From Erythrobasidium yunnanense (lineage: Eukaryota; Basidiomycota; Cystobasidiomycetes; Erythrobasidiales; Erythrobasidiaceae): a stretch of 64,000 nucleotides of DNA. The position numbers were made by a program, and so were the translations under genes. The DNA is taken from NCBI GenBank assembly GCA_001600175.1, contig BCJC01000008.1:1304781-1368780 (forward strand), given 5' to 3'. A model generated the notes under the pieces. That model saw only the letters and a program-made list of their open reading frames with translations. It did not search any database and had not been told where the DNA came from. Below are positions 50,061-60,061 of the stretch, piece by piece (positions within the stretch are counted from its first letter, which is position 1; every line of letters starts with the position of its first letter).

Positions 50061-51805
50061 ATGGCTGCTGATGCAGTGTTCCGACGATGTGCACAAGGTG
50101 AGTGTAATCTTATCCGAGCTGCGACTGCGCTGACTGTCTCTCCCAGACGCTGCTCCTTGCGGCCCTCACATCGTCTCCCAGCTGGATGCCCTGATTCACT
50201 GCTACTTCCACTCCCTACCCTGCAACACCACCCACCGCTGCTCTCTACTAATTAAATACGCAAATGAAGCAATCGCGACTTACCCTTATGCAGAGGTGCC
50301 AGACCACTGGAGAAGACTGTATATGGATGCGACGTTGCTCCTCGTAGCTCTGTCATTGCGGTCGCAAGATTCAGTGAAGGAAGAAGGGCTGCTAGACCTC
50401 GTCAAAAAGCTGGATACGGCAAATATCGTCACGGCGTACTTTGCAGAAGGACGGAGAGAAGCCTTCTTTGAGCTTCTTGGAAAGGTGCAGCAGCGCATCA
50501 GTACCACTTTAGTCCAGGAAGAGCAACCAGAAAGACCCAACAAGAAGCGCAGACTACACGAGCATGTGTCCTCCAACTCGCCTGACCCGGATTATCCACT
50601 CCTCCCGCACATCACACAGATCAAGCGCTATACACCTGAAACTGCACCTTGCTTCGAGGAGCTCCAATCTTTCTCATCTACGCCGTTCATGATCACAGGC
50701 GGAATATCGCACTGGCCCGCCCTTTCCGATCCATCCACGAATTGGAAAGACGCTGCGTACTTACTGAAAGTAGCAGGGAGGGGAAGGATCGTGCCCGTTG
50801 AGATTGGAAAGAGTTATACGGCTCAGGGGTGGACGCAGAAGATGGTTCCATTCGAGGAATTTCTCGACAAGATACATTGGTCACCCTCCACCCAGCCACA
50901 ACAACAAGAAGAAGAGCCACCAATGTATTTAGCGCAACACGATCTCTTCCAGCAATTCCCTTCTTTACTACAAGATATAGTCCCGCCAGATTATGTCTTC
51001 AGCGACCTCTTACCTCCGGATCACTTCAAAGAGTATAGACCGCCAAATACAGATGCGGGGTACACGATCAACGCATGGATGGGTCCGAAAGGAACGTATA
51101 GTCCGGCACATACGGATCCGTACTATAACTGCTATGGTGCGCTCTCAATCTGACTTTAGAGACTGTGAGGAGCTAATACGCTGTTTTCTACATCTTCGTG
51201 TGTGCTCATAAAGCACAAGTCGTCGGTGTGAAATATATCTGGGTAGCTCCTCCAGAATGCTCCGACCTCCTCCTCAAATCAGCCTCATCCAGCTCTTCAA
51301 ACACGCACACGGAAGACAGCACACCAAGCTATGACGACAACGAAGATGACGAGGACAACGAGAACAATCCAGCTGCTCAGCAATTCATGGACAACACGAC
51401 TACCATTGACGTCTTTGAGATGGCAAGAGAGTATGCTCAAATGCATGATAGCGGAACGACGATGAGAAAGAAAAAGGATGACGACAAGACAGGTGGAAGT
51501 AATGAGCTGCTGATGCAGAAAGCTATGCAAGCTATATTACAAGAAGGCGATCTCCTATTCATGCCTCCAAAGTGAGTTCAGAATCCTCAATCAATCCCTC
51601 CCTGTCTCTCTCTCTCTGTCCTTCCGCATGCTCATTCGAGCCATGAAGGAGAACAGAGCGAAGAAGAGGCAGCACCCTCCGCCTTTCAATCTATGACATT
51701 GACGCCGAAAAAGCTAATGTAATTCCCCCTTGCGGATGCTCGAACAGATGGTGGCATGCTATCAAGAGCCTGGAGCGATCCTTCTCCGTCTCAATGTGGT
51801 TCTAG
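50061..51805 (+). CDS. JmjC-domain oxygenase, KDM8/JMJD5-like
   Basis: JMJD5-type proteins are Fe(II)/2-oxoglutarate oxygenases that act on proteins. Four exons (50061-50097, 50147-51136, 51214-51571, 51748-51805) sum to 1443 nt, giving 480 aa. The first exon encodes only 12 residues and a split codon. The N-terminal helical region (WRRLYMDATLLLVALSLR, LDTANIVTAYFAEGRREAFF) resembles the JMJD5 N-domain. The cupin-like block begins at RYTPETAPCFEELQSFSSTP, then MITGGISHWPALSDP, INAWMGPKGTYSPAHTDPYY, with the metal-binding His and Asp in HTD. The second metal His is in KWWHAIKSLERSFSVSMWF, reached only through the last intron. An acidic insert (TPSYDDNEDDEDNENN) interrupts the domain. The target protein is not predictable; the S. 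pombe counterpart would be Jmj4-like. Confidence 0.88.
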
Positions 51806-52356
51806 AAATTCTGCTAGGAGTAGAGTCGCATCCGCTTTGGCTTTCATAAAACAAAGAGAAGAAATCGACTTTGAATGCTGATATTACTGAAAGTAGCCAA
51901 GGGCGTTCCCACGAATGAGGAGCACGTATGGGAAGTTCGGTGAAAATCGCCGATCCTTAGTTGACAGCTCCAACCAGCCCGGTAACGCTCCAAGCTTATC
52001 GCCATCGGGCCAAATATTATACCCAAAATGCTCTGGAATCACATCAAGAAAAGTGTCGTAGCCAATATGTATACGCACTACTTGGCAAGCCAGCCACCAT
52101 TGTCGACTCCGAACAGCAAGGTGTGAATGTTGCTTGAGAGGCTCAAACAATTCATCAGCGAGTGTGTTTAGAGTAATCTTTTTGCTAAGCTCAACACAGG
52201 TTCCGTCGTATTGTATTGCTCAATATGCCACCCCTCACTGTCTTACAGCCGTCTGAAGAAATAACAAAATGAAGCCATGATTCTCATTTTTTGTAACACA
52301 CTAGTGTGTGCTGACACTACTCTTCGGTTCGATCGAACAGCATCATGTCACCTTTC
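51806..52356. other. Intergenic with a decayed reading frame
   Basis: This 551-bp gap between the JmjC stop and the sugar transporter stop contains the minus-strand frame described separately (51884-52287). Outside it I see nothing. Confidence 0.4.
51884..52287 (-). pseudogene. Decayed or orphan reading frame of unknown family
   Basis: A minus-strand frame of about 120 codons reads in a protein-like way (EGWHIEQYDGTCVELSKK, TLADELFEPLKQHSHLAVRS, WWLACQVVRIHIGYDTFLDV, PEHFGYNIWPDGDKLG, PYVLLIRGNALGYFQ) and ends with TAA at 51884-51886. The only nearby in-frame ATG (52287) is cut off by an in-frame TAA at 52243-52245 after 14 codons. No convincing intron could remove the stop, because the GT and AG around it are only 9 bp apart. 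I do not recognise the family. It could be a recently broken gene, a 3' fragment left by a rearrangement, or an exon whose partner I missed. Confidence 0.4.
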
Positions 52357-54145
52357 TCAGTTGTGGAATTCTTGATCCAATTTTTTGTTTGAGACTTCTT
52401 CATCGCTGACAGCCTTTGTCGGTGGAGTATCATAGTCTCCAAATAGCTCTGCGATCGCTTCTAAGCTGCGTCCCTTTGTTTCTGGGTAGAAGACAACTGC
52501 AAACAAAGGAGAGGAGTCAGACATTCTGCCAGCATCTCGGATCCTTGAAAAAAGGAAGCTTGAACGCACGGATGACCACAAAGTTGAAGACGTTGAAGGC
52601 GACAAAGGCCAAGTAGTAAGACCATCCGAGATTTGTCAGTCCTAGCGAGCCGGTTTGACCAAAGAGAACATTGAACGCCCAGTTAGCGGCTGTTGCAGTC
52701 GATATACCAAGGGCCCGAGTACGAGTGCTCCACAATTCTGACGAGTAGATCCAGCTGATTGGACCAAAGCTGTTTAGATGACGAGAGCGTCAGAACGGTG
52801 CTATGTCCTTCGTTGAAAGATTCCCGAATTACTGCGCCTGCTTACCTGAAGGAGAATGCCACTGAAAAGACGGCAATCATTCCGACACCAGCCTTGTGCG
52901 CGGCAGCCCCGTCGGCTCGCGTCGCTGGGTACTCCTTCTGAATCGCCGCCTCTGCTGCCATTGCGACTGCGCAAAGGAAGGATCCCACCAACAGAGGTGT
53001 CTTTCGCCCAACTCGATCGACCAGGAAGAGCAGTGCGAATGCACATACGATAGGTCCAATGATGCCGTACAAGCCGTTGATGAGAAGCTTGTCGTGATCG
53101 CTGTAACCCAAAGCAGCATACATCTGAGGTCCGTAGTAGTTGATAACGTTGATGCCAGTCATTTGTGTCATCGCCTGGATACCGACAGCTAGAAGGGTCC
53201 GCTTTAAGACAGGGCGTGTCTGCCACAAGTCCGGTAGTCTGGCCTTTGGCTGAGAATTCTCAATAGCGATCTGGTCAGACATCTCCCGGAACTCGGCTTC
53301 GAGCCACTCGTCATTGGATCCATCGTAGTGTAGGCGTCGGAGTGAAGCTTTGGCGTCCTCAGGTCTGTTCTGCATGAGCAGCCATCTGGGAGAGTATGGA
53401 ACCAAGAAGAGACCGGCGAAGAGGAGTGCTGCCCATACGATCTGCAAGCTCAGACCAAGACGCCATGCTTTGTCTCCAGAGAGGAAACTACCGCCATAGC
53501 CTATCCAATTGGCCATAACATATCCGAATGAAAGCATCTGCAAAAGCCAAAGAAGCTTATTCAGCCAATGAAAGGACTGTGTAGATAGCTTGCCGTACTC
53601 ACTTGTTGAAGCATGCCTGCCAAAAGACCTCTAACCGACGGATGTGCTATCTCAGCATTGTACATGGGTATGACCATCGTTAGAACGCCCAGACCCAAGC
53701 CTGCAATAAGGCGGCCAGCAATGAGCATGCCAATGTTGACACCGCCAGTCTGAATAGCTGATCCAATGAGAGCAAGCAGCGCTCCGACCATGCAGGTTCG
53801 TTTACGCGAGATCTTGTCGGCCAAGTATCCGGCTGCGATAGCTCCGAAAAAGGCTGAGAAGAGCGGCAGAGTCAGCGTTGACCGTCTGCGTGTCGCATCA
53901 TCTAGGGTTGCTCACCTCCTCCTGAGAAACTGGAGACAATACCGCCTTGGGCAGACGGCGTAGGGTTGTCGAAATAATCGACAAAGGTTGGCTGTGCGAT
54001 TGTGGATCCAATGATGCCTTGGTCATAGCCGAANACTAGGGGNGCATTGATCAATAACGGTACGATCTGCATCAGCCAGCCTACACGTACGGATACCGCC
54101 AGACCCGACTATACAGCCGATGAGGAATGTCTTTGCTTTTCCCAT
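52357..54145 (-). CDS. MFS sugar transporter (SP family)
   Basis: This is a hexose/disaccharide-type permease of the fungal plasma membrane, roughly 530 aa in about six exons. The start ATG at 54145 opens MGKAKTFLIGCIVGSGGI, and a 55-bp intron (54036-54090, GTACGT...CTAG) leads to LFGYDQGIIGSTIAQPTF, the standard TM1 region. Sugar-porter motifs are GYLADKISRKRTCMVG, RLIAGLGLGVLTMVIPMYNAE, YSPRWLLMQNRPEDAKASL, AMTQMTGINVINYYGPQMY, LLFLVDRVGRKTPLL, PISWIYSSELWSTRTRALG and FYPETKGRSLEAIAELFGD. Two ambiguous bases (N) occur at 54034 and 54043. The first is the third base of a CTN leucine codon and the second lies in the intron, so neither alters the protein. Substrate is not assignable. Confidence 0.9.
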
Positions 54146-55088
54146 CGTGGGAGAATACTTAGAGATGAGACAAAAGGCAGCTAAGGATGGATAGAAGGGC
54201 TTGAGGGCGAGCTGGTGTAGAAGAAGCAAGGTGGAGGAAGAGTGACGAGAAGAGAGAAGCTGGGAAAGGTCCTGACGGTGAGGAAATGGATAGTGTCGAA
54301 ACTCGTAAAAATGAGTACTAGTGGAGACTAATCTGTATTGGCGGGACCCGCACGCTGCATCTTTGTCCCGAAATTCGAGATCGGGTGTTCGGGGTAAGAT
54401 TGGTCCGTCTCTGCGTGATGCTTCCCAAGTCTTTCGGCTATCATATTCGCACGATCCGAGGAATTCCAGGCCATACGCGATAGAACCGTCCTCTATAGAC
54501 GTCAAGTGAGCCCTGCCGGTCCAAGCCATGGACTCTATCGAAGCCAAGGGGTCGGTATTGCTGCAGAAGACAAGCCTACCCTGACGGATATTGTGCATCC
54601 GGCTATAGCGATAGTTACCACCGCTAAGACACTGCAGAGACCCTGGGCCTTGCCGTTTTATCAGCGGGGTCAATCCCGGCACTGCTGATCAAAAGCGGAC
54701 AATCCGAAGTACCGTGACCAACTTGCCTGCGATTTACTTCGAGGTGTATGTATAACGTTCGATCAACTGCCAGAGCTCAGTTGAGCTGCCAGTCGTTACG
54801 GCGCCATGTCCGACGGTTGAATGGAACACAGTAGCGGTTTAAGATAATGCTTCTAGACGTCGATGAGTTCCGTCTGTGCAAAACAGCTGTCTTGATAAGA
54901 GAACGTCAGGGCAATCCTCTTACAAGCACCAGTTGGGCACGTTGGCGGACGGAAGAGTCTCAAAGGATATCCGCGCGATGGTTTGACTGCGGTCAATTGC
55001 TAGACTTGTGCAGGGAGTTGGAAGTACCGCAAATCACAGCAGGTTATTTAACAGATCCAGCTCAAGCCATTGCGCTAGCTCTGCGTCT
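54146..55088. other. Intergenic between sugar transporter and regulator
   Basis: This is the long 5' region of the sugar transporter. A plus-strand frame at 54847-55107 is annotated separately as a HARBI1-like fragment. The 700 bp before the transporter start include GC-rich motifs such as GCGGGG near 54664, but no clear regulator site can be called. Confidence 0.4.
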
Positions 55089-55107
55089 TCAAACAATGGC
55101 AGAGTAG
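54847..55107 (+). mobile_element. HARBI1-like transposase N-terminal fragment (candidate)
   Basis: An ATG-initiated frame of 86 aa ends QRISARWFDCGQLLDLCREL followed by EVPQITAGYLTDPAQAIALALRLQTMAE. The layout R-x-S/F, then L-x2-LCR-x-L-x-[IV]-P-x2-I-T, then an alpha-helical A-x2-LALRL, resembles the N-terminal helical domain of Harbinger/HARBI1-type transposases known from basidiomycetes. No DDE catalytic region follows in any frame and no terminal inverted repeats were noticed. If the reading is right, this is a remnant of a DNA transposon or a domesticated piece. It overlaps the 3' end of the Zn2Cys6 gene on the other strand by 19 bp. A chance open frame is a real alternative. Confidence 0.3.
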
Positions 55108-57616
55108 CTGTCCAATAGAAGGGTGTTAGTCTGATGGAAGGCATTTCTGCTTGGCATCTTACAAAGGCCACCATCTTGAAAACTGAGAGTTGGTCCAGTT
55201 GGATGGACAGGAGTCGTGGTGCCTGACACGCACTGGGCAACAGCCGTGTATGCTGTGCTACGCATATCTAGTAGGGCACCGATTATGCGGCTATCGATGG
55301 CTTGAGGGTCCATAAATCCTATGCTCTGGAGACGTGCCCAGCTCGAACTAGCCTTCTCTAGCACGCGTGCATACCGCACTGTATGCGAGGTGAATAAGGA
55401 TAGAATTGACCTGATCTCTCTGCACGCACCTCCAGAAGACCAATATATCCCACACTGTCGCAGACATGCGAGCAGAGCATCGAATTCCCGACTAGCCGCG
55501 TGGCTTGCAGAGACCAGGTGCACAAAAGCTACTCTAGCCGCAACCCTAGTCAATAGACAGTGCGAGCAATCAGCTGAAAAGGATCGATCATTCGCACAGA
55601 CAGTGCAGACCCACCAGATACACCAGATGAAGAAAGGTGACATTCCGCTGGCAGTATCGGTATTCGTCACGATGCGCGCGAGATCAGCCAGCCTTGTCAC
55701 CGCTTCTACCGTGAGCGAAACCAGGTACTCATCCTTATTATTGTCGGCATACGCCAAACGCGCACACATGCGAAGTGTGGTGGCATGATAGGTCGCATGC
55801 TGCCGGGTCAGAGTTAGCGATGCAGGTCTAGGCGGGCACATGAAGACTCGGACTAACAATGAGCATGGTTAGCGGATGAGTTCCGCTGTTCATCGTGGGA
55901 GGACGCTGCAGACAGATGGGGACAGCCGCCCAGCATCGCTTTAGGCTCGCGACAAGCATCAGTGTCCGACCTTTTACGGGCTCTATATCTTCGTGCAGGT
56001 CGAGGCTTTTGGATTGGTAGGAGTGGGTGCGGCCCAATATGCCGAGAAGAAGGATAAGGTACGATGACGTATGCGCGTTGGAATCAAGGAGGGCTGAGTT
56101 CGTCTGATCGAAGTATGGTGTCGATTGAGGCAGAGAGGGAGGTGTCGACAAGCGACACAGATCATCACGCTATCATATCGAATGAACTGAGTACTTTGCT
56201 CGCATCGCAGTAATATGATCGGTTCTCACCATTGGCAGTCTACGATCAAATTGTCCGTCCTGGAGAGCGAAATCCCTGGAACCCAGCTGCATCAGCCAAT
56301 GGCGACAGTGTAGTTAGCAGGGAGACTGACCAGCCGGTAGCTACACATGTATAGCGATCGAGCATGAATACGAGAAAGAACAACCGACGTCTCTGCTCTT
56401 CTTGCACGCAGTCTGCACTAGGGGATAATAGACTCAACCGGCGGGTAGTATTGCCGTCCTGCAATTCCGCAGGCTCGAAGCCCAAGCTGAGGTGAGTTAC
56501 CGACCGAGTCAGCAAAGCCACTGGTACCGGCCAGAGGAAGCGTCAGCCGATGGACGATAATACAGCTTGGCAGCAGCAGAATGAACCTACGGACTCCCCA
56601 GTCTGCAGGACTGTGACCTCCACCTATCAGATCGACGCAAAGAATAGCCAAGGCTTGCAGGACATCCACCGTAGTTGCCATAGTTGCCCTCAGTACAATG
56701 AGCTGAGTGGCATATCTCCTCCACGATTCTCGCTTGGATATGGTATTGGGATCGAAATCGAAGCGGGCAGCGATCGCGACCATGGCATGCACTGCTAGGC
56801 TCCAGGGCTCGTTCCATGATTCTGGAGATGTACCACAGAGAAGTGAGAGCGATGGCTCCACATGGTTGTAGTAGAGCCCGACTAGAGTTATGACATATCA
56901 GGCGTGACTACAGTAAGCGACAGAAGAGCGCTGCCTCACTGAGGTATCGAACAACTGGCGCAGGGGGAAAGTCCGTATCTTGCTGCTGCTGCTCCGGGCT
57001 AGGATCTGCAGACGGTCTCGCTCAGAACTTCTGTGCTGGAGAAATGATTCCATAGAAGCAGCCTACCAGCTCTAACATTGGTCGATGCCGGTGTGGGTAT
57101 GGTATTATGGCTTGAGGCTGCATCGCCGCCGGTCATTAGACCTTCAGGGAGACATTGCAGAGATAGTGGTATGGATGCTGTTTCTCTACTGGAGTATTGC
57201 AGGAGTTCGGATGCCTGCTCCTGATTCTCGTCCGGAAAGCTCGAGGAAGCACAGATTCTGCCAGACTCGACAGATGAGTACCATTCTTCATGTTTCTGCA
57301 CTTGTTGCTTGAGCTCCGCTACAGCTTCGCGCAGCTCCCGGAGCTCTGCAAGAGTCGCTTCGCTCGTACCAGCTTTGAGGCCTGGCTTTAACCGATTCCG
57401 GTATTCGCAAGCTGTGCTGGATCTGCTGCAGCTAGCACAGGGTTGCTGGGAGTCGCATTTCACCTTCTTTGCGCGACAAGCATTGCACGAAGCTGCCAGA
57501 GGACGAGGACCGTCCTCTTCGAGGCCATCTTCGTTAAGCTTGCGTTTCTTTCCCGTCTTCGTGCTCGTTGCGGGCGCACTCGAATCTGAAGCTGCTCCTC
57601 CAGCCAAAGCTGCCAT
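55089..57616 (-). CDS. Zn2Cys6 transcription factor with fungal-specific domain
   Basis: This is a Gal4-type nuclear regulator of roughly 650-700 aa in about six to eight exons; some splice sites in the middle are not resolved. The N-terminus has a basic patch (TGKKRKLNE), then the binuclear cluster SCNACRAKKVKCDSQQPC and ASCSRSSTACEYRNR (C-x2-C-x6-C-x5-C-x2-C-x6-C). A coiled coil follows (LAELRELREAVAELKQQVQK). The Fungal_trans region carries WNEPWSLAVHAMVAIAARFD, ATQLIVLRATMATTVDVLQA, HLSLGFEPAELQD, EEQRRRLFFLVFMLDRYTCV and ATGW. The C-terminal part includes YLVSLTVEAVTRLADLARIV and SPFFIWCIWWVCT. The frame upstream of the ATG is open but begins only with GTG. Its neighbour on the same strand is a sugar transporter, which may or may not be a target. 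Confidence 0.85.
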
Positions 57617-58436
57617 GTCGCACAATGTCGTCTGGCTTATTAGGTGATGCAGCTGAAAGAACCTCGAACGGCACGACTTTACGCCGGCCACCCAAACAGA
57701 CGCTGTGCTGTCCTAGGGAGCTTCGTACAGGGTCCTGAGGATGCAGAGGTGCAAGTTAACAACAGCTTATGACTTGGCCGGCTGGCTGCAACTCAAGATC
57801 GATGTTTTGCGCATTCGACAAACGAGAACAGCTCATCATAACATGATTGAGTGGACCTCGCATACAGCTCATCTCTGACGACTCTATTTCACTGCAGCAG
57901 TCTAGCATAACCCTTTGGATCTTATAATCCTCTTCTCGTAAACGATGGTGTTGACTGGCAGGGTATAACCAGCGGAGGGCGAAGCAGGATGAACAACATC
58001 TCACAACTTCGTTCCCTCCTTAGAAACTTCCTGCCTAGAGAAGAGCGATCTTTTCCCTCTCTGTTCTCTCGTCTATCCTTCTCTTCCCTATTTGCGGTTT
58101 GTCCTCCTTGTCGTTCCCTGCTTTCGACAATCCTTCGGAACCGACTTTGACACAGAGTAAGGTTTAGAGAATTAATTTGTGAAAGTGCGTATTGTGACTT
58201 GGAGGAGAGGCTGTGGCAGGGAGGAGGGCGATAGTCGAGGGAGAGGGGAGGAAGGGGAAGGTCAGAGACAAATAGAAAGGCATCCCATTACACACCTTAA
58301 GAAGTAAAGTGGTAGCAGTCGTATGACTGCTTTCGATGTTCAAATTGTCTCGAACATGTTCCTTTCATAGGATAAACCCCGTTGCCTGGACTGTGCAATA
58401 TGATGCTATCTTATTGAATGCATTTGCCTATAGTGG
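57617..58436. other. Intergenic, regulator promoter / Atg38-like 3' flank
   Basis: This 820-bp gap has a pyrimidine-rich run (CTCTTCCC, CTCTCTGTTCTC near 58050) and a purine-rich run (GAGGAGAGGCTGTGGCAGGGAG-type near 58205). Short minus-strand frames such as 57756-58004 look like noise. Nothing else was found. Confidence 0.4.
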
Positions 58437-59994
58437 CTACGTTTGTGCAGGCTGTTCGGACTGTGCAGCGGCTTGCGCTTCTTCCTTGGCTTTTCTTTTC
58501 TCCAAGATTGCCTTTCGCAAGTCCTCGTAGCGCATTTTGTATCGCGAAGCAAGAGCCGTCTTTAGACATGAAGCGAATCAGTGAGGTTAAAAAGACAGAA
58601 TTGTAATGGACACACCTGCTTCTCTGCCTCCGCTCGTGTCACTCTTAATTGTTCTTCCAGCTCCGCAATCCTCTTATGCGGATTTTCCCCATCATTTCGG
58701 CCAGCCAAACTCTGTTGCGGAGGACCGGGATACATGCTCGCACTGGGCAAAATTCTCCTAGCCTCTGCCAGGTTCGCCGTTGACTGGACCATCATCACCC
58801 TCTCCGCCTGCTTGCGAACGTCTCGTGCAAACAAAGTGACGCTCCCTCGAAGTGCGTCTCTGTCGCGCTGGCGCTCTTTCGTGAATTGATCGAGTCGTTT
58901 GCTCAGATTGTCGAGCGTCTCTTTGAGTGTAGCATTCTCGTGGACCAGCTCTTCATGCGTTTTCGTAGACGATAGCTTGGTGCTGGAAGGCGTTGAAACC
59001 AACGGAATGATCAGCTTTTGTCGTAATGAGTTGCCGTGTAACCTCACTCCTCGGAATTGCCCGCCTTTCTTACATGGCCTTGGGCCGCCCTGCTACCAGG
59101 AGGTACCACATAGAACGACTCTTGTACTTGATTGCTTGTATGTGTCGGCTGAGCTGCATCGCCGACCTCAGCGGTAGCGGCGAGAGCGTTGTTGATTTGG
59201 GCAGCGCCGTTTGCGGTGCCCGAAGGCGGATTGTGTAGAGGCAGAGATGCGAAGGCCACTGCATTTCCAAGCTCTTCCAACATATTGTCGACCATATTAA
59301 GGAAGGCGGACATAGGGTCTGATGGGTCGGCCTTGGATTTACGAAGTTAGTCGCTGATACATCGGCTTGTACAAGAGTGAGTACTTACCTCATTGCGCAT
59401 CAGATAGAAGCTCTCCTCTGCACTTCCTATAGTACGGCCCGACTCGCCGGAAGGTGGATGTATGCTTGATATGACTGAAGCGGACGGCGAGCTAGATCTT
59501 CTTGAGTATCTTGAGTCTGCCATCATAGATGCTTCTACAAGCCTGTCTCTGGGACTATACAGCGCGTTGGCTTGTCCCGAGGCTTGAGGACTGCGACTTG
59601 ATGACGGTATGTACTGCAGAGGCAGGCGCTTGGCAGGACCCTCTTTGGACTGAGCATTGTTCTGTGCTATTGCAGATCTTTTCTCGCCATGCGAAGTTGT
59701 GTTGGCCCTTTCTTGCAGTTTCCGGGACACGTTGGCAGCCAGTCTTAGCTGTTGATCGCGCTGGAGAAGTAAGACTTTGGCAGCGCCAGTATCGAGTGTA
59801 GCTTGTGCTGCCAATTGATAGTTGCGTGCTGCCTCATTATGAGCTGTCAATGCTTGCTGAAACGCTTTACGCGATGTCAATGCCTCGCCCTGGCTGGCAA
59901 GCGTGTCGGCCTGGAATTGTGCAAATTACCACTGTGCTTGCATTGCTATATTGTGTATGCACACCTTGACCAGGGGCGAAGCATCCGCATCCAT
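58437..59994 (-). CDS. Atg38/NRBF2-like autophagy subunit
   Basis: Atg38/NRBF2 is the fifth subunit of PI3-kinase complex I (Vps34, Vps15, Atg6, Atg14). Several exons give about 430 aa. A 10-codon first exon (MDADASPLVK) joins ADTLASQGEALTSRKAFQQA and LTAHNEAARNYQLAAQATLD, then AAKVLLLQRDQQLRLAANVS, which matches the MIT-like N-domain of NRBF2 (helices with H-x2-AA-x2-Y and LLLQRDxQ). A Ser-rich linker follows, then FLNMVDNMLEELGNA. The coiled coil is NATLKETLDNLSKRLDQFTK and AELEEQLRVTRAEAEKQ, typical of the dimerisation segment. The C-terminal exon (ASRYKMRYEDLRKAILEKRK) is basic. Family identity is inferred from this layout. It lies only 67 bp downstream of the CHO2 stop. Confidence 0.65.
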
Positions 59995-60061
59995 GATGAA
60001 ATCGGGCCGGAACACAACTCATAGCAGCTTTCTATCTACTGAGACCTAAAACTTGCTGGAA

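Noticed and set aside
52236-52250. Tiny intron that would remove the stop in the decayed frame
   Set aside because: The available GT and AG are only about 9 bp apart, far below any spliceable length.
54055-54090. 16-bp intron or frameshift at the start of the sugar transporter
   Set aside because: A normal 55-bp intron (GTACGT...CTAG) restores the canonical GGILFGYDQG, so no frameshift is needed.
54660-54672. Mig1-like GCGGGG site before the sugar transporter
   Set aside because: A six-base match more than 500 bp from the start is expected by chance; no second site or AT-rich flank was seen.
54580-54690. Possible tRNA around GGGGTCAATCCCGG
   Set aside because: The T-arm-like hairpin is present, but D-arm, anticodon stem and acceptor pairing do not fit on either strand.
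57756-58004. Minus-strand Cys-rich 82-codon frame
   Set aside because: The cysteine spacing fits no known motif and the frame has no context as an exon.
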